A stretch of 64,000 bases of DNA, taken from assembly GCA_964510525.1 (NCBI GenBank), contig CAZECE010000060.1, positions 1 to 64,000 on the forward strand. Reading direction: 5' to 3'. Positions 50,449-59,234 of the stretch are shown piece after piece. Origin of the DNA: CAZECE01 sp964510525. Its GTDB lineage: Bacteria; Pseudomonadota; Gammaproteobacteria; Pseudomonadales; JANQJO01. A model generated the notes under the pieces. It had not been told where the DNA came from. It ran no database searches and saw only the letters and a program-made list of their open reading frames with translations. Both the position numbers and the translations under genes were made by a program. Position 1 is the first letter of the stretch. The number at the start of each line of letters is the position of its first letter.

Positions 50449-51147
50449 ATGAAACCCTCTTTTTCGGGCAGAGTAAAACCCTCTTTCTTGGACAGAGTTT
50501 ATACTTCTGTGATGGGTTCAAGCGCTAGCTTAGCATTGGGTCTACCCATAGTTGCAGGTATGAGCCTGAGTGTTGTCAGTCTTGAAGTCAGAAGCAACGA
50601 GGAATTACCGGTCTTTATGTATCGCTATACCGATCAGAAGGGCCGCAGCGTTGTTTCCCAGCAAGTGCCGCCAGAAGCTTATGTGCATGGCTATGAAGCG
50701 CTTGGTGAAGATGGCAACGTTCTCTATAAGGTTGATCCGCCGCCTACCGATGAAGAGCGTGCGGAATACGAGCGTGAAAAGAAATATAAAAAGCGCGCTG
50801 AAGAGCTCAAACTTCAGGATCAGGCGTTATTAAAAACGTATTCCAGTCCAGATGATGCGGTTCGTACGAAAGAAAGAAAGCTGCAGCAGCTTAATGTGAC
50901 CATTGAAATAACCGAAGCTAAAATCAATCAATCACGGTTGCAATATGAGCATCTGTTGAATCAAGCGGCCGATTTGGAAAAACGTGGCCGAGACATTGAT
51001 GCCGGCATATTAGCTAACATGGACAGTTTAGAAGCGCAAATTCAGGATTTAGAAGGCTTCATTGATAATAAAAACAAGGAAAAACAGCGCATCATTGAAG
51101 ATTATGATCTGCTGGCTGAGCGCTTAAAAAAGCTCATGGCACAATAA
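50449..51147 (+). CDS. Hypothetical exported or membrane-anchored DUF4124-like coiled-coil protein
   Basis: The 232-residue protein has a hydrophobic segment (SLALGLPIVAGMSLSVVSL), then MYRYTDQKGRSVVSQQVPPEAYVHGYEAL, which resembles DUF4124-type periplasmic domains. A long Lys/Glu-rich coiled coil follows (about residues 95-232, LEKRGRDIDAGILANMDSLEAQIQDLEGF). The first 20 residues contain a tandem duplication KPSFSGRV/KPSFLDRV. I prefer ATG 50449 over GTG 50404, whose AAAGGA is only 2 bases away. It follows pyrE by 61 bp. Function unknown; an envelope location is inferred. Confidence 0.7.
   Translation: MKPSFSGRVKPSFLDRVYTSVMGSSASLALGLPIVAGMSLSVVSLEVRSNEELPVFMYRYTDQKGRSVVSQQVPPEAYVHGYEALGEDGNVLYKVDPPPTDEERAEYEREKKYKKRAEELKLQDQALLKTYSSPDDAVRTKERKLQQLNVTIEITEAKINQSRLQYEHLLNQAADLEKRGRDIDAGILANMDSLEAQIQDLEGFIDNKNKEKQRIIEDYDLLAERLKKLMAQ
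50450..50507 (+). repeat. Tandem duplication in coding sequence (KPSFxxRV twice)
   Basis: Two near-identical 24-base units starting aaaccctctttttcgg and aaaccctctttcttgg encode KPSFSGRV and KPSFLDRV at the start of the DUF4124-like gene. The divergence is limited to the central codons, implying a local in-frame duplication before or near the signal region. Confidence 0.6.
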
Positions 51148-51187
51148 GCTCATTGAAACAACAAAACCATTGAAAAATAAGATTCGG

Positions 51188-52063
51188 TTAAGCGTTCGCT
51201 TTTATCAAAGTGCCCACACCTTCATCGGTAAGTATTTCCAGTAGAACGGCGTGCGGAATTCGACCGTCAATAATATGCACACTGTCGACGCCTTTTTTAA
51301 CAGCACCCAAGCAGGCATCCACTTTAGGTAGCATGCCACCGGTAATGACGCCTTGTTGAATCAACTGCTCAATTTTATCGGCATCAAGTCCGGTGAGCGT
51401 ATCGCCTTGTTGGTCCAAAACCCCGGCCGTATTGGTCAGTAAAATCAGTTTTTCAGATCGTAATACACCCGCTAATTCTCCGGCAACAGTATCTGCATTG
51501 ATGTTATACGATTGACCGTTTTCATCCACTCCAATGGGGGCAATGACGGGAATGAAGTCGCTGTTCAGAGCAACGTTTAGCACTTCGGTGTTGATGTGCT
51601 TGATCTTGCCAACATAGCCGATATCAGAGGCTTCGTCTTTGACGGGTAGCTTTTCAGCTGTGATCAGTTGACCGTCTTTTCCTGTCAGCCCAATGGCTTT
51701 GCCGCCATGATGGTGGATCAGGCTGACAATCTCTTTGTTGACCGCACCGCCTAACACCATTTCAACCACATCCATCGTAGCGCCATCAGTGACTCTCAAG
51801 CCGTCAATAAATTGGGAGGTTTTACCCAAGCGGTTGAGCAGTTCTCCAATTTGAGGCCCGCCACCGTGCACAATCACAGGATTGATGCCAACCAGTTTCA
51901 TCAGCACGATGTCACGAGCAAAAGACGCCTTTAACGTGTCTTCTGTCATGGCATTGCCGCCATACTTAACCACAACGGTCGAATTGGAAAACCGTTGAAT
52001 GTATGGCAAAGCTTCAGTTAATACTGAGGCGACTTCTTGAGCTTTCGTTTGGTTGAGTGTCAT
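51188..52063 (-). CDS. argB: Acetylglutamate kinase
   Basis: ArgB phosphorylates N-acetylglutamate in arginine synthesis. The 291-residue protein has VVKYGGNAM, HGGGPQIGELLNRLG, LVGKDGQL-type LTGKDGQLI and NINADTVAGELAG. The N-terminal extension before FSNSTVVVKYGG (about 25 residues) is typical of the arginine-inhibitable hexameric enzymes. It lies downstream of algC on the same strand, as in Pseudomonas, and converges on the DUF4124-like gene. Confidence 0.97.
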   Translation of the reverse strand: MTLNQTKAQEVASVLTEALPYIQRFSNSTVVVKYGGNAMTEDTLKASFARDIVLMKLVGINPVIVHGGGPQIGELLNRLGKTSQFIDGLRVTDGATMDVVEMVLGGAVNKEIVSLIHHHGGKAIGLTGKDGQLITAEKLPVKDEASDIGYVGKIKHINTEVLNVALNSDFIPVIAPIGVDENGQSYNINADTVAGELAGVLRSEKLILLTNTAGVLDQQGDTLTGLDADKIEQLIQQGVITGGMLPKVDACLGAVKKGVDSVHIIDGRIPHAVLLEILTDEGVGTLIKANA

Positions 52064-52102
52064 ATGATTGCGGTTGGGTGGCCTATTGCTGTTGATTCAG
52101 AG

Positions 52103-54667
52103 TTAGAAGGGCAGGTCTAAGTCACCTTTCACGTTGAGTAAGTTTTGGCGAAATTCAGCCTGGATAGCGGTCAGTTGTTCTTCATCCGAGGCTTCGAAGC
52201 GAGCGACCAAGCAGGGGGTGGTGTTTGATGCTCTCACCAGTCCCCAGCCATTGGCGTAATCCACTCGAATCCCATCAATGGTAGAGACGTGTCCGTCAGA
52301 AAAAGTCCCAGTTTGGGTGACTTGAGAAATAATTTGAAATTTCTCTTGTTCGCTGACTTTAATGTTAATTTCTGGAGTGGCATGCAATTTAGGGATGTCA
52401 GCCATTAACGCATCAATGCCATTGTTGTCCGCGGCAATGATTTCTAGTAGACGGGCTGCACTGTATAACGCATCGTCGAAACCAAACCAGCGGTCATTGA
52501 AAAAGATATGGCCGCTCATTTCTCCTGCCAATAACGCCCCCGTCTCTTTCATTTTGGCTTTAATCAAGGAGTGGCCGGTTTTCCACATGACAGGCTGGCC
52601 TCCTAGGTCTTGAATAAACCCCTTTAAGCTACCAGTGCATTTGACGTCATAAATAATGGTGCCTTCACCTTTGTTGTCTGACAGCACCTGTCGGGCAAAT
52701 AACATCAGCAGTCGATCCGGAAAAACCATATCACCAGTCGGGGTAACAACGCCTAAGCGATCGCCGTCGCCATCAAACGCCAGGCCGACATCGGCTTGGT
52801 TCTCGGCAACGCTTTGAGTGAGGTCTGCCAGATTTTCAGGCTTGCTCGGATCCGGATGATGGTTTGGAAAGTTCCCATCGATGTCGCAGTATAAGGGAAT
52901 AACCTCGCAGCCCAGTTGTTCAATTAATTGAACGGCTAATGGTCCTGCCACCCCGTTGCCTGCATCCACCACTACTTTTAGAGGGCGAGACAAGCTGACA
53001 TCGGAGCAGACTCGATTTAAGTAGTTAGGCTGATTGTCGGATTCAGAGGTGGAGCCAGAGCCGGTTTTTAGTAGATCGTGTTCAATAAAACGTTTTAGGT
53101 CGAGGATGTGTTGCCCAAAAAGCGTTTCGCCACCAACAACCATTTTAAAGCCATTGTAGTTGGGTGGGTTGTGGCTGCCCGTGACCATCACGCCTGATTT
53201 ATAATCGGCCTGGGTCGCGGCAAAGTACACAAGAGGGGTGGGTACTTCACCAATGTCGGTGACATTGCAACCGGACTGACAAATGCCTTGGATGAGTGCT
53301 TGGCTCATGTCTGGTGATGAAATACGGCCGTCTCTGCCAACGGCGATTTCTTTAAACCCTTTGTTTAACGTATAGGTGCCAATAGCTTGCCCTAATGTTT
53401 TGACAAATGCGGGCGTCAATGAATCGCCTACAATGCCGCGAATATCATACTGACGAAACACTTCACTGGGCAGTTGAGCCTGCTTAGATGCACCTTCTGC
53501 TTTTTCTTCTGCTTCGTCAGCGGCGGGTGCGAACAAGTCCTCGTCTTCAAAGTTGATGTCTAAATCCATAAAATCTTCTTCCTCTTCTTCTTTTGCGGGT
53601 TGTGTCGGTTTGTTTTGAGGTGTTTGTGTGGTGTTTGTCGTTTTGGCCACATTGCTGCTGGAAGGGCTCGATTTAAGCATGTCCTTTAGAGTGTTTTCAG
53701 CAACAAAAAATGCTTGCCATTGGTAGGGCGACTTCTTGTTATTGGAGGAGGGCTTTCGGCTAGCCGCAAGCAGGTTTTTTAAGTCTGATTTAATCCGGTT
53801 GTTGATTTGCCAGTAACTTAAACCAATCAATAGCAGAGCTAATACAGTAGCAGCCGCCGCTAAGCCCCAATAGAGGAGTTGATTGAATAAGCTTGAAACA
53901 GTTTTGCGCCCTAGATTGTATTCAATAGACCACTGAGTGTTATCTTGGGTTACGTTGGTTGATGGCCCGGATAGTGTGTTTTCATTACCTAAGGTGTACA
54001 TGGGTTGCGTTTTTCCACCCTCATTTACGAGGGAAATGCGTAGGCTGCTTTGTCCGTTATTTAGTTGAGGCAGTGTTTTGAAAATAGAAGCGCCCTCAAA
54101 CACAACGGTGGCACTGCCGATAACGTTGTCATCAATTTTAATGGGGGTGCCAAGAATCAAAAAAGGTTGGTTCTGATTTTTAAAATACTCCAAAGGGGGC
54201 GTCTCACCCTTATCCAGTTTTCTTATTAAGTTTTGCGTGGTGAAACTGATTTCTTCCGACTTTTTGCGGGTTCTTAAAGATCCTTTTGGCAGCAAATAAA
54301 CTTGGCTGGCGTGTGGCAGGATGGCTTTCAGCGTGCCTTCTAATGAGGATAATAGCGCTAGATTTTGATTTTCTATGGCATCCAAAACGAGTGTATCTTG
54401 TGTGATGCCGGCTAACGAATTGTCGAAAAGGCTTGAAAGATTCTTAAGCTGATGGGCGATCTCATCCGTCGTTGTTTTTTGAACCAGCTGGGTGGTTTGC
54501 TTGACTAGCTCTGAAATGACCAGCGTTTTAATCAAGCCGAAAGAGAGTAGGGTGGAAACAGCCAACAACCCAACAAAAATCAGTTGTTGATTAAGGGCGG
54601 CTCGAGTTGCTGGAGCGGTATTGGAGGAATCCTGCTTGCCTTTTTTGCTCACAAGCTTTTTTTTCAC
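52103..54667 (-). CDS. algC: Phosphomannomutase/phosphoglucomutase AlgC, long membrane form
   Basis: AlgC interconverts hexose 1- and 6-phosphates for LPS and polysaccharide precursors. The 854-residue form has an N-terminal module with two membrane helices (about 28-48 and 268-288) around an extracytoplasmic region, an acidic linker (EEEEEDFMDLDINFEDEDLF), then the mutase domain. The catalytic phosphoserine is Ser498 in VTGSHNPPNYNG; metal-binding DGDGDRLG and EMSGHIFFND are present. The long form resembles the revised Pseudomonas gene. GTG 54667 is preceded by AAGGAAGG. dut, usually between coaBC and algC, is missing. Confidence 0.93.
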   Translation of the reverse strand: MKKKLVSKKGKQDSSNTAPATRAALNQQLIFVGLLAVSTLLSFGLIKTLVISELVKQTTQLVQKTTTDEIAHQLKNLSSLFDNSLAGITQDTLVLDAIENQNLALLSSLEGTLKAILPHASQVYLLPKGSLRTRKKSEEISFTTQNLIRKLDKGETPPLEYFKNQNQPFLILGTPIKIDDNVIGSATVVFEGASIFKTLPQLNNGQSSLRISLVNEGGKTQPMYTLGNENTLSGPSTNVTQDNTQWSIEYNLGRKTVSSLFNQLLYWGLAAAATVLALLLIGLSYWQINNRIKSDLKNLLAASRKPSSNNKKSPYQWQAFFVAENTLKDMLKSSPSSSNVAKTTNTTQTPQNKPTQPAKEEEEEDFMDLDINFEDEDLFAPAADEAEEKAEGASKQAQLPSEVFRQYDIRGIVGDSLTPAFVKTLGQAIGTYTLNKGFKEIAVGRDGRISSPDMSQALIQGICQSGCNVTDIGEVPTPLVYFAATQADYKSGVMVTGSHNPPNYNGFKMVVGGETLFGQHILDLKRFIEHDLLKTGSGSTSESDNQPNYLNRVCSDVSLSRPLKVVVDAGNGVAGPLAVQLIEQLGCEVIPLYCDIDGNFPNHHPDPSKPENLADLTQSVAENQADVGLAFDGDGDRLGVVTPTGDMVFPDRLLMLFARQVLSDNKGEGTIIYDVKCTGSLKGFIQDLGGQPVMWKTGHSLIKAKMKETGALLAGEMSGHIFFNDRWFGFDDALYSAARLLEIIAADNNGIDALMADIPKLHATPEINIKVSEQEKFQIISQVTQTGTFSDGHVSTIDGIRVDYANGWGLVRASNTTPCLVARFEASDEEQLTAIQAEFRQNLLNVKGDLDLPF

Positions 54668-54730
54668 AAAGACCTTCCTTAGTTGGATCTGGCGGGATGG
54701 CGGTATTGGTCGGGAAGCCGTACTTGGGCT

Positions 54731-55963
54731 TCAATCATATTTGCTGCGGAATGTATCCGACAAATGATCCCATATCAAATCAGCGATTGCCAGTTTGCTT
54801 GATGGCGGAATTGAGGTTTCGCCCTGATCATCAATCAGTAAGACAGCGTTATGGTCGCTGTTGAACCCGAGGTGGTTGGATGATACGTCATTGGCGATGA
54901 TGACATCCAGCTGTTTTCTCCGGCGCTTTTCTCTGGCATAAGCGCTGACTTGCTCTGTTTCAGCTGCAAAACCGACCATCAATTTTGGTTGGCATTTGTC
55001 TTTGACTGCAAGCAAGATATCGGGGTTTTTTTGCAGCTGAAGAGCTAGGGTGTTTTGAGCCGGTTCTTTTTTGATTTTTTGTGCCGCTATCTGTGCGGGC
55101 GCAAAATCGCACACCGCAGCAACGCCGACAAAAATGTCGCAAGATTGACCGAACTCGATGGCGGTCGTGAGCATCTCTTCTGCTGTTGTGACGGCGTGCC
55201 TGGTAACGCCGCTTGGGGGGGGCAATTGAGTGGGGCCAGAGATTAAGTGTACGTTGGCTCCGCGTTGTGCTGCGGCTTGGGCTAGGGCATAACCCATTTT
55301 GCCAGAGCTTTTGTTGGTTATGAATCGTACTGGATCTAAAGGTTCTTGGGTGGGGCCGGCGGTGAGGGTGATGTTGAGTCCGGTTAAGTCGTTCGGCTTT
55401 CTGGTTGGATCGAGGGGCGCCTTTTGTGCTTCGAGAGACTTGATGCAGTGTTTTACCAGTTCGTCAGGTTCTGGCAGTCGGCCGGGCCCATTTTCACCGC
55501 AGGCTTGTTCGCCACTGGCAGGTGGAATAATATCGACGCCATCTGCTTCCAGCTGAGCAATATTTCTGCTTGTGCTCGGGTGTTGCCACATTTGTTGGTT
55601 CATAGCGGGAGCCATGATCACGGGCGCGTTGGTGGCCAGATACACCGTGCTAATGAGATCGCTGGCTAAGCCTTGGGCGCATTTGGCCAGGGTGTTGGCG
55701 CTGGCAGGAGCAATCAGTATTAAATCTGGCCAACGAGCAAGTTCAATATGAGGCATGCCAAGCTCTGCAGCGGGGTCAAGCAGGTCTGTTGCGACCGGTT
55801 GCTGGCTCAAGGTTTGAAGCGTCAAAGGGGTGATGAATGATTGTGCGGCTTGAGTCATCATGCATCGCACATCCATGCCTTGTTTTTTGAATAACCGAAC
55901 GAGTTCGGCTGATTTGTAAGCGGCTATGCCTCCTGAGATGGCTAAAAGAATCTTATAGGGCAT
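54731..55963 (-). CDS. coaBC: Bifunctional CoaBC (PPC synthetase/decarboxylase)
   Basis: CoaBC makes and decarboxylates phosphopantothenoylcysteine in CoA synthesis. The N-terminal flavoprotein half has ILLAISGGIAAYKSAELVR, MPHIELARWPDL, MAPAMNQQMW and the substrate-clamp segment SGEQACGENGPGR. The C-terminal synthetase half has LTAGPTQEPLDPVRFITNKSSGKMGYALAQAA and DIIVANDV-type VIIANDVS. At 410 residues it is normal. It diverges from rpmB; radC, which normally lies between, is absent. Confidence 0.97.
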   Translation of the reverse strand: MPYKILLAISGGIAAYKSAELVRLFKKQGMDVRCMMTQAAQSFITPLTLQTLSQQPVATDLLDPAAELGMPHIELARWPDLILIAPASANTLAKCAQGLASDLISTVYLATNAPVIMAPAMNQQMWQHPSTSRNIAQLEADGVDIIPPASGEQACGENGPGRLPEPDELVKHCIKSLEAQKAPLDPTRKPNDLTGLNITLTAGPTQEPLDPVRFITNKSSGKMGYALAQAAAQRGANVHLISGPTQLPPPSGVTRHAVTTAEEMLTTAIEFGQSCDIFVGVAAVCDFAPAQIAAQKIKKEPAQNTLALQLQKNPDILLAVKDKCQPKLMVGFAAETEQVSAYAREKRRRKQLDVIIANDVSSNHLGFNSDHNAVLLIDDQGETSIPPSSKLAIADLIWDHLSDTFRSKYD

Positions 55964-56002
55964 GGTAGAGGGTCAGTGAGTGTGTCAGATGAGAAATTGA
56001 AT

Positions 56003-56030
56003 TAGACAAATGTGCTTAGGTTGGTAGAAT
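56003..56030 (+). promoter_or_regulatory. Candidate promoter of rpmB-rpmG
   Basis: TAGACA (56003-56008) and TAGAAT (56025-56030), each one mismatch from consensus, are spaced by 16 bp, about 135 bp upstream of rpmB. A possible extended -10 (TGCTATATT) also occurs near 56063-56071. The coaBC-rpmB gap 55964-56164 holds no gene. Confidence 0.45.
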
Positions 56031-56086
56031 AGCACAGTTTTTTTACTAGAATTCACGGGTGTTGCTATATTATTTAGTCCTATCCA

Positions 56087-56113
56087 GTATTAAATATTTT
56101 TGTATTAAATATT
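56087..56113 (+). repeat. Two copies of GTATTAAATATT in the rpmB leader
   Basis: The identical 12-mers at 56087-56098 and 56102-56113 are separated by 3 bases (period 15) in a very AT-rich stretch 50 bp before rpmB. Possible roles are an UP-like element for a further promoter or a regulator site; nothing proves either. Confidence 0.5.
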
Positions 56114-56164
56114 AAAGTTGCTGCGTTTTTTTGAAAACTTGGAAGATCTTGTAAGGAAGTTACT

Positions 56165-56401
56165 ATGTCTCGGAAATGTTTGGTTACCAACAAGCGCCCT
56201 TTAAAAGGCAATCATGTATCGCACGCGAACAACAAACGTAAGCGTCGTTTTTTACCTAACCTGGTTCAGCACAAGTTTTGGGTGGCCAGTGAGAAGCGTT
56301 TTGTGAAGTTAAGACTTTCGGCTAAAGGCCTGAGAATCGTTGATAAAAAAGGGATCGAAGCGGTTTTAAAAGACCTGCGAGCCCAAGGGCATGCCGTTTA
56401 A
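56165..56401 (+). CDS. rpmB: 50S ribosomal protein L28
   Basis: The 78-residue product is L28 of the large subunit. MSRKCLVTNKRPLKGNHVSHANNKRKRRFLPNL and HKFWVASEKRFVKLRLSAKGLRIVDKKGI follow the E. coli protein (78 residues) closely. It lacks the paired CxxC zinc motifs (single Cys at residue 5), so it is the zinc-independent form. AAGGAAG precedes ATG. It is co-transcribed with rpmG, 47 bp downstream. Confidence 0.98.
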   Translation: MSRKCLVTNKRPLKGNHVSHANNKRKRRFLPNLVQHKFWVASEKRFVKLRLSAKGLRIVDKKGIEAVLKDLRAQGHAV

Positions 56402-56448
56402 GTTAAGGCATGCGGTTTATATTTTTAGTTAAATTTGAGGTTTGATAC

Positions 56449-56604
56449 ATGCGAGAGAAAGTCAGATTAAAGTCTCCACTGGGAACAGGTCACTGTTATT
56501 ACACGACCAAAAATAAGCGTAATATGACAGGCAAAATGACCAAAAAGAAATACGACCCCATTGCTCGGCAGCACGCTGAGTACAAAGAAGTTAAGTTGAA
56601 GTAA
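56449..56604 (+). CDS. rpmG: 50S ribosomal protein L33
   Basis: The 51-residue protein reads MREKVRLKSPLGTGHCYYTT then KNKRNMTGKMTKKKYDPIARQH and ends YKEVKLK, matching L33 (E. coli IREKIKL...GTGHFYTTTKNKR...YKEAKIK). It lacks CxxC zinc pairs and so is the zinc-free form, like L28 beside it. TTTGAGG lies upstream of ATG 56449. It converges with the desaturase gene, whose end is 37 bp away across a hairpin. Confidence 0.97.
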   Translation: MREKVRLKSPLGTGHCYYTTKNKRNMTGKMTKKKYDPIARQHAEYKEVKLK

Positions 56605-56630
56605 TACCTGCTTTATCCTTTTTTAGTTCT

Positions 56631-56672
56631 GTCATTAAGGCCTATGCATTAAGAGTGTAGCGCCTTAATGAC
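56631..56672. other. 11-bp perfect hairpin at the rpmG/desaturase convergence
   Basis: GTCATTAAGGC (56631-56641) and GCCTTAATGAC (56662-56672) are exact reverse complements with a 20-base loop. The second arm lies inside the last codons of the desaturase gene. Neither strand has a T-run after the stem, so it is not a standard intrinsic terminator; it may still protect the 3' ends of the converging transcripts. Confidence 0.6.
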
Positions 56673-57841
56673 AATGAAAACTCTTCCAAGGCTTGAATGC
56701 CCGTCATTTCCGCTCTTCGGCACCATTCCGATAATTGTTCCGTCATCTCAGCTTTACTCATTGATGTTCTTTCCCAAATTTGTTGCAGCTGAATTTTGTA
56801 TTGGTAAATCGTATCCAGAGATGGGTTTTGGTTGAGGATGGCCTCTAACGACAGCCTTGTTTTGGGGTCTAGAGTATGAGGAATTTTGCTTAACAGTGTT
56901 TTGGCTTTGTTTAACACGGCTCGACCGTTCGCATCCGCAGTGGTTTTGGCTTGAGCCACCATTGGGCTGACCACGGTCTTGCGATAAAGAGCCATGACTT
57001 GGAATCGGTTATGAATGACGGCTTTTAATGTGTCAAAGTCTATTTCGTATTTGTTAGGGTCTAATACGGCTTTGGGTGGGGTGCGGTTCACGTTGGCCAG
57101 TTTTAATAGACTCAGCAGTTTGATGTAAAACCAACCGGCGTCAAACTCCCATTTTTTACAGGCCAGTTTGGCTGAGTTTGGGTAGGTGTGGTGATTGTTA
57201 TGCAGCTCTTCACCGCCGATTAATATGCCCCAGGGTACGATGTTGCGGGAAGCATCTTTGACTTCGTAGTTTCGATAGCCCCAGTAATGGCCAATACCGT
57301 TGATAACGCCTGCGGCTAACAAGGGAATCCAGATCATTTGTATCGCCCAAATGGTGAGCCCAATAGGCCCCCATAGGCACAGGTTGATGAGCAGCATCAA
57401 GCTGACACCCCATTTGTCGTGCTTTGAATAAAGGTTTTTTTCGATCCAGTCATTGGGGGTGCCTTGGCCAAACTGAGCAAGGGTTGCTTCGTTTTGGGCT
57501 TCGGCTTGATAAAGCTCAGCACCCTCTCTGAGTACTTTTCTCAGACCCAGTACCTGTGGACTATGAGGGTCATCGGGGGTTTCGCATTTCGCGTGGTGCT
57601 TGCGGTGGATGGCGGTCCAGTGCCGGGTCACCATGCCCGTGGTCAGCCACAACCAAAAGCGGAAAAAGTGCTGAACAAGAGGGTGTAAATTCAGGGCTCG
57701 GTGAGCTGAGAATCGATGAAGATAGACGGTAACGGCAATAATGGTGATGTGTGTTAAAAGCAGGGTGTACCCAATGACGCCCAGTACGCTGAACGAGAAG
57801 TCTTGATGCAAAAAAAAGGCGTGTTCTAATAATGAAAGCAT
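56642..57841 (-). CDS. Acyl-CoA/acyl-lipid fatty acid desaturase (delta-9 type)
   Basis: This membrane di-iron desaturase introduces a double bond into fatty acyl chains. The three histidine boxes are present: HRFSAH (HxxxxH), HRKHH (HxxHH, in TAIHRKHHAKCETPDDPHSP) and HNNHH (GEELHNNHHTYPNS). Paired membrane helices flank them (LGVIGYTLLLTHITIIAVTVYL and neighbours). The 399-residue length suits bacterial DesA-like enzymes with a C-terminal helical tail. ATG 57841 is chosen because CAGGT precedes it and the upstream in-frame residues would overlap the start of mutM. It probably adjusts membrane fluidity. Confidence 0.93.
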   Translation of the reverse strand: MLSLLEHAFFLHQDFSFSVLGVIGYTLLLTHITIIAVTVYLHRFSAHRALNLHPLVQHFFRFWLWLTTGMVTRHWTAIHRKHHAKCETPDDPHSPQVLGLRKVLREGAELYQAEAQNEATLAQFGQGTPNDWIEKNLYSKHDKWGVSLMLLINLCLWGPIGLTIWAIQMIWIPLLAAGVINGIGHYWGYRNYEVKDASRNIVPWGILIGGEELHNNHHTYPNSAKLACKKWEFDAGWFYIKLLSLLKLANVNRTPPKAVLDPNKYEIDFDTLKAVIHNRFQVMALYRKTVVSPMVAQAKTTADANGRAVLNKAKTLLSKIPHTLDPKTRLSLEAILNQNPSLDTIYQYKIQLQQIWERTSMSKAEMTEQLSEWCRRAEMTGIQALEEFSLSLRRYTLNA

Positions 57842-57911
57842 TCTAAAAACCTGAGTTGAAAGCTGATATCCTAATAATGCTTTAAGTCTACCCGAAAATG
57901 GAAGCCCTGCC

Positions 57912-58727
57912 ATGCCTGAGCTGCCAGAAGTTGAAACCACAGGTAATGGCATCAGGCCCTATGTGGAACAACAGATCATCATTCAACTTGAGGTTCGTGA
58001 GCCTCGGTTGCGCTGGCCTGTGCCGCCGGAGCTCCCTAAATTAGTCGCTAATAAGCCGGTTCTGAGCCTTAAGAGACGAGGCAAGTATTTGTTGTTCGAA
58101 TTTGAGCGCGGCGTCTTGCTGGTGCACCTTGGGATGTCGGGTTCTTTGCGGGTCGTGGAATGCGCTGAAGAGCCTTTGCGTAAACACGATCATGTAATTT
58201 GGCAGTTTCAGAGCCACCAGTTGAGGTTTCATGATCCCAGGCGTTTTGGCTGTGTGTTGTGGACGCAAGCACCCGTTAATCAGCACCCTTTATTATCTGG
58301 GTTGGGACCAGAGCCTCTGACGGCCGATTTTTCTGCAGAATACTTATATGCGATCGCCAAAAAGCGGAAAGTTGCGATTAAGTCTTTGATTATGAATAGT
58401 AAAGTGGTGGTGGGGGTAGGCAATATCTACGCCTGTGAGGCATTATTCAAGGCAGGCATTTCACCGAAAAGAACGGCCAATCGAGTCAGTTTGGCTCGTA
58501 TCGAGCGATTAGTGGCCGCAATTAAAGAGGTGTTGCAACAAGCCATTCAAGCGGGAGGGACCACGTTACGGGATTTTGTGAACGGATTTGATCAGCCAGG
58601 GTATTTTAAACAACAATTGTCGGTTTATGGGCGAGCTGATAAACCCTGTGTGTCTTGTGCAGAGCCACTCACAGAAATTCGTTTGCAGCAGCGCTCAACG
58701 GTGTTTTGCCATCGTTGCCAGCGTTAA
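57912..58727 (+). CDS. mutM: Formamidopyrimidine-DNA glycosylase MutM (Fpg)
   Basis: MutM excises 8-oxoguanine and has AP lyase activity. The N-terminal PELPEVETT provides the catalytic Pro/Glu, LKRRGKYLLFEF holds the conserved beta-elimination Lys, and HDPRRFG, MNSKVVVGVGNIYACEALF and the C-terminal zinc finger (CVSCAEPLTEIRLQQRSTVFCHRC, four Cys) are intact. Length 271 fits (269 in E. coli). coaD, usually adjacent in gammaproteobacteria, is not here. Confidence 0.98.
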   Translation: MPELPEVETTGNGIRPYVEQQIIIQLEVREPRLRWPVPPELPKLVANKPVLSLKRRGKYLLFEFERGVLLVHLGMSGSLRVVECAEEPLRKHDHVIWQFQSHQLRFHDPRRFGCVLWTQAPVNQHPLLSGLGPEPLTADFSAEYLYAIAKKRKVAIKSLIMNSKVVVGVGNIYACEALFKAGISPKRTANRVSLARIERLVAAIKEVLQQAIQAGGTTLRDFVNGFDQPGYFKQQLSVYGRADKPCVSCAEPLTEIRLQQRSTVFCHRCQR

Positions 58728-58755
58728 AAAAGGGAGGTAATTCCTTGCATCAACG

Positions 58756-58780
58756 TTGAACATAAACTCTTGAACATAAA
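58756..58780 (+). repeat. Two copies of TTGAACATAAA downstream of mutM
   Basis: TTGAACATAAA occurs at 58756-58766 and again at 58770-58780 (period 14). It lies in the 167-bp gap between mutM and the next small gene, upstream of AT-rich sequence that includes a TATACT near 58852 and could form a promoter. No assigned function. Confidence 0.5.
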
Positions 58781-58894
58781 AAGTATCGATGTGTTAACAA
58801 AAGGTTGCTAAAAATCGATTCACTTATGCGGATAATGTCTGTTTTATTATTATACTGATTAGTGATAAGACTCAAATGGGTGAGGAAGGATAAG

Positions 58895-59215
58895 ATGTTA
58901 AAGCAACTAAAAGCCACTGTGATAGTGATGAGCCTGATAACAGCTGCCAGTTGGTCTGGTGTCACTATGGCATCAACTGTTGAAGAGCGTCCCACTGGGG
59001 TGGCTATGGCAGCAGATGCTATTTTAGTACGTCCAACCATGACGTTGGGTTTATTGGCGGGTACTGCGGTCTATGTGGTGTCTTTGCCAATTTCTCTATT
59101 AGGGGGCAATGCCGATGAGGCGGGTAAGAAACTGGTGGTGTCGCCTTTTAAAGCAACCTTCCTGCGGTGTTTAGGTTGCACGAAGAAACACGTGCCAGAA
59201 GCCGAATACTACTGA
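58895..59215 (+). CDS. Small exported hypothetical protein
   Basis: The 106-residue protein has a signal peptide (LKATVIVMSLITAASWSGVTMAS). A conserved-looking body follows: RPTGVAMAADAILVRPTMTLGLLAGTAVYVVSLPISLLGGNADEAGKKLVVSPFKATFLRCLGC, with one hydrophobic segment and two Cys in RCLGC. Similar small proteins occur across marine and pseudomonad gammaproteobacteria without known function. ATG 58895 is chosen for AGGAAGGA directly upstream; the frame also opens at 58862. It is convergent with ggt (19 bp). Confidence 0.75.
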   Translation: MLKQLKATVIVMSLITAASWSGVTMASTVEERPTGVAMAADAILVRPTMTLGLLAGTAVYVVSLPISLLGGNADEAGKKLVVSPFKATFLRCLGCTKKHVPEAEYY

Positions 59216-59234
59216 GTTTTTAATACGTCTGCTC

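Noticed and set aside
57842..57952. 37-residue N-terminal extension of the desaturase
   Set aside because: It would overlap the start of mutM on the other strand, and ATG 57841 has a better ribosome site and gives a normal family N-terminus.
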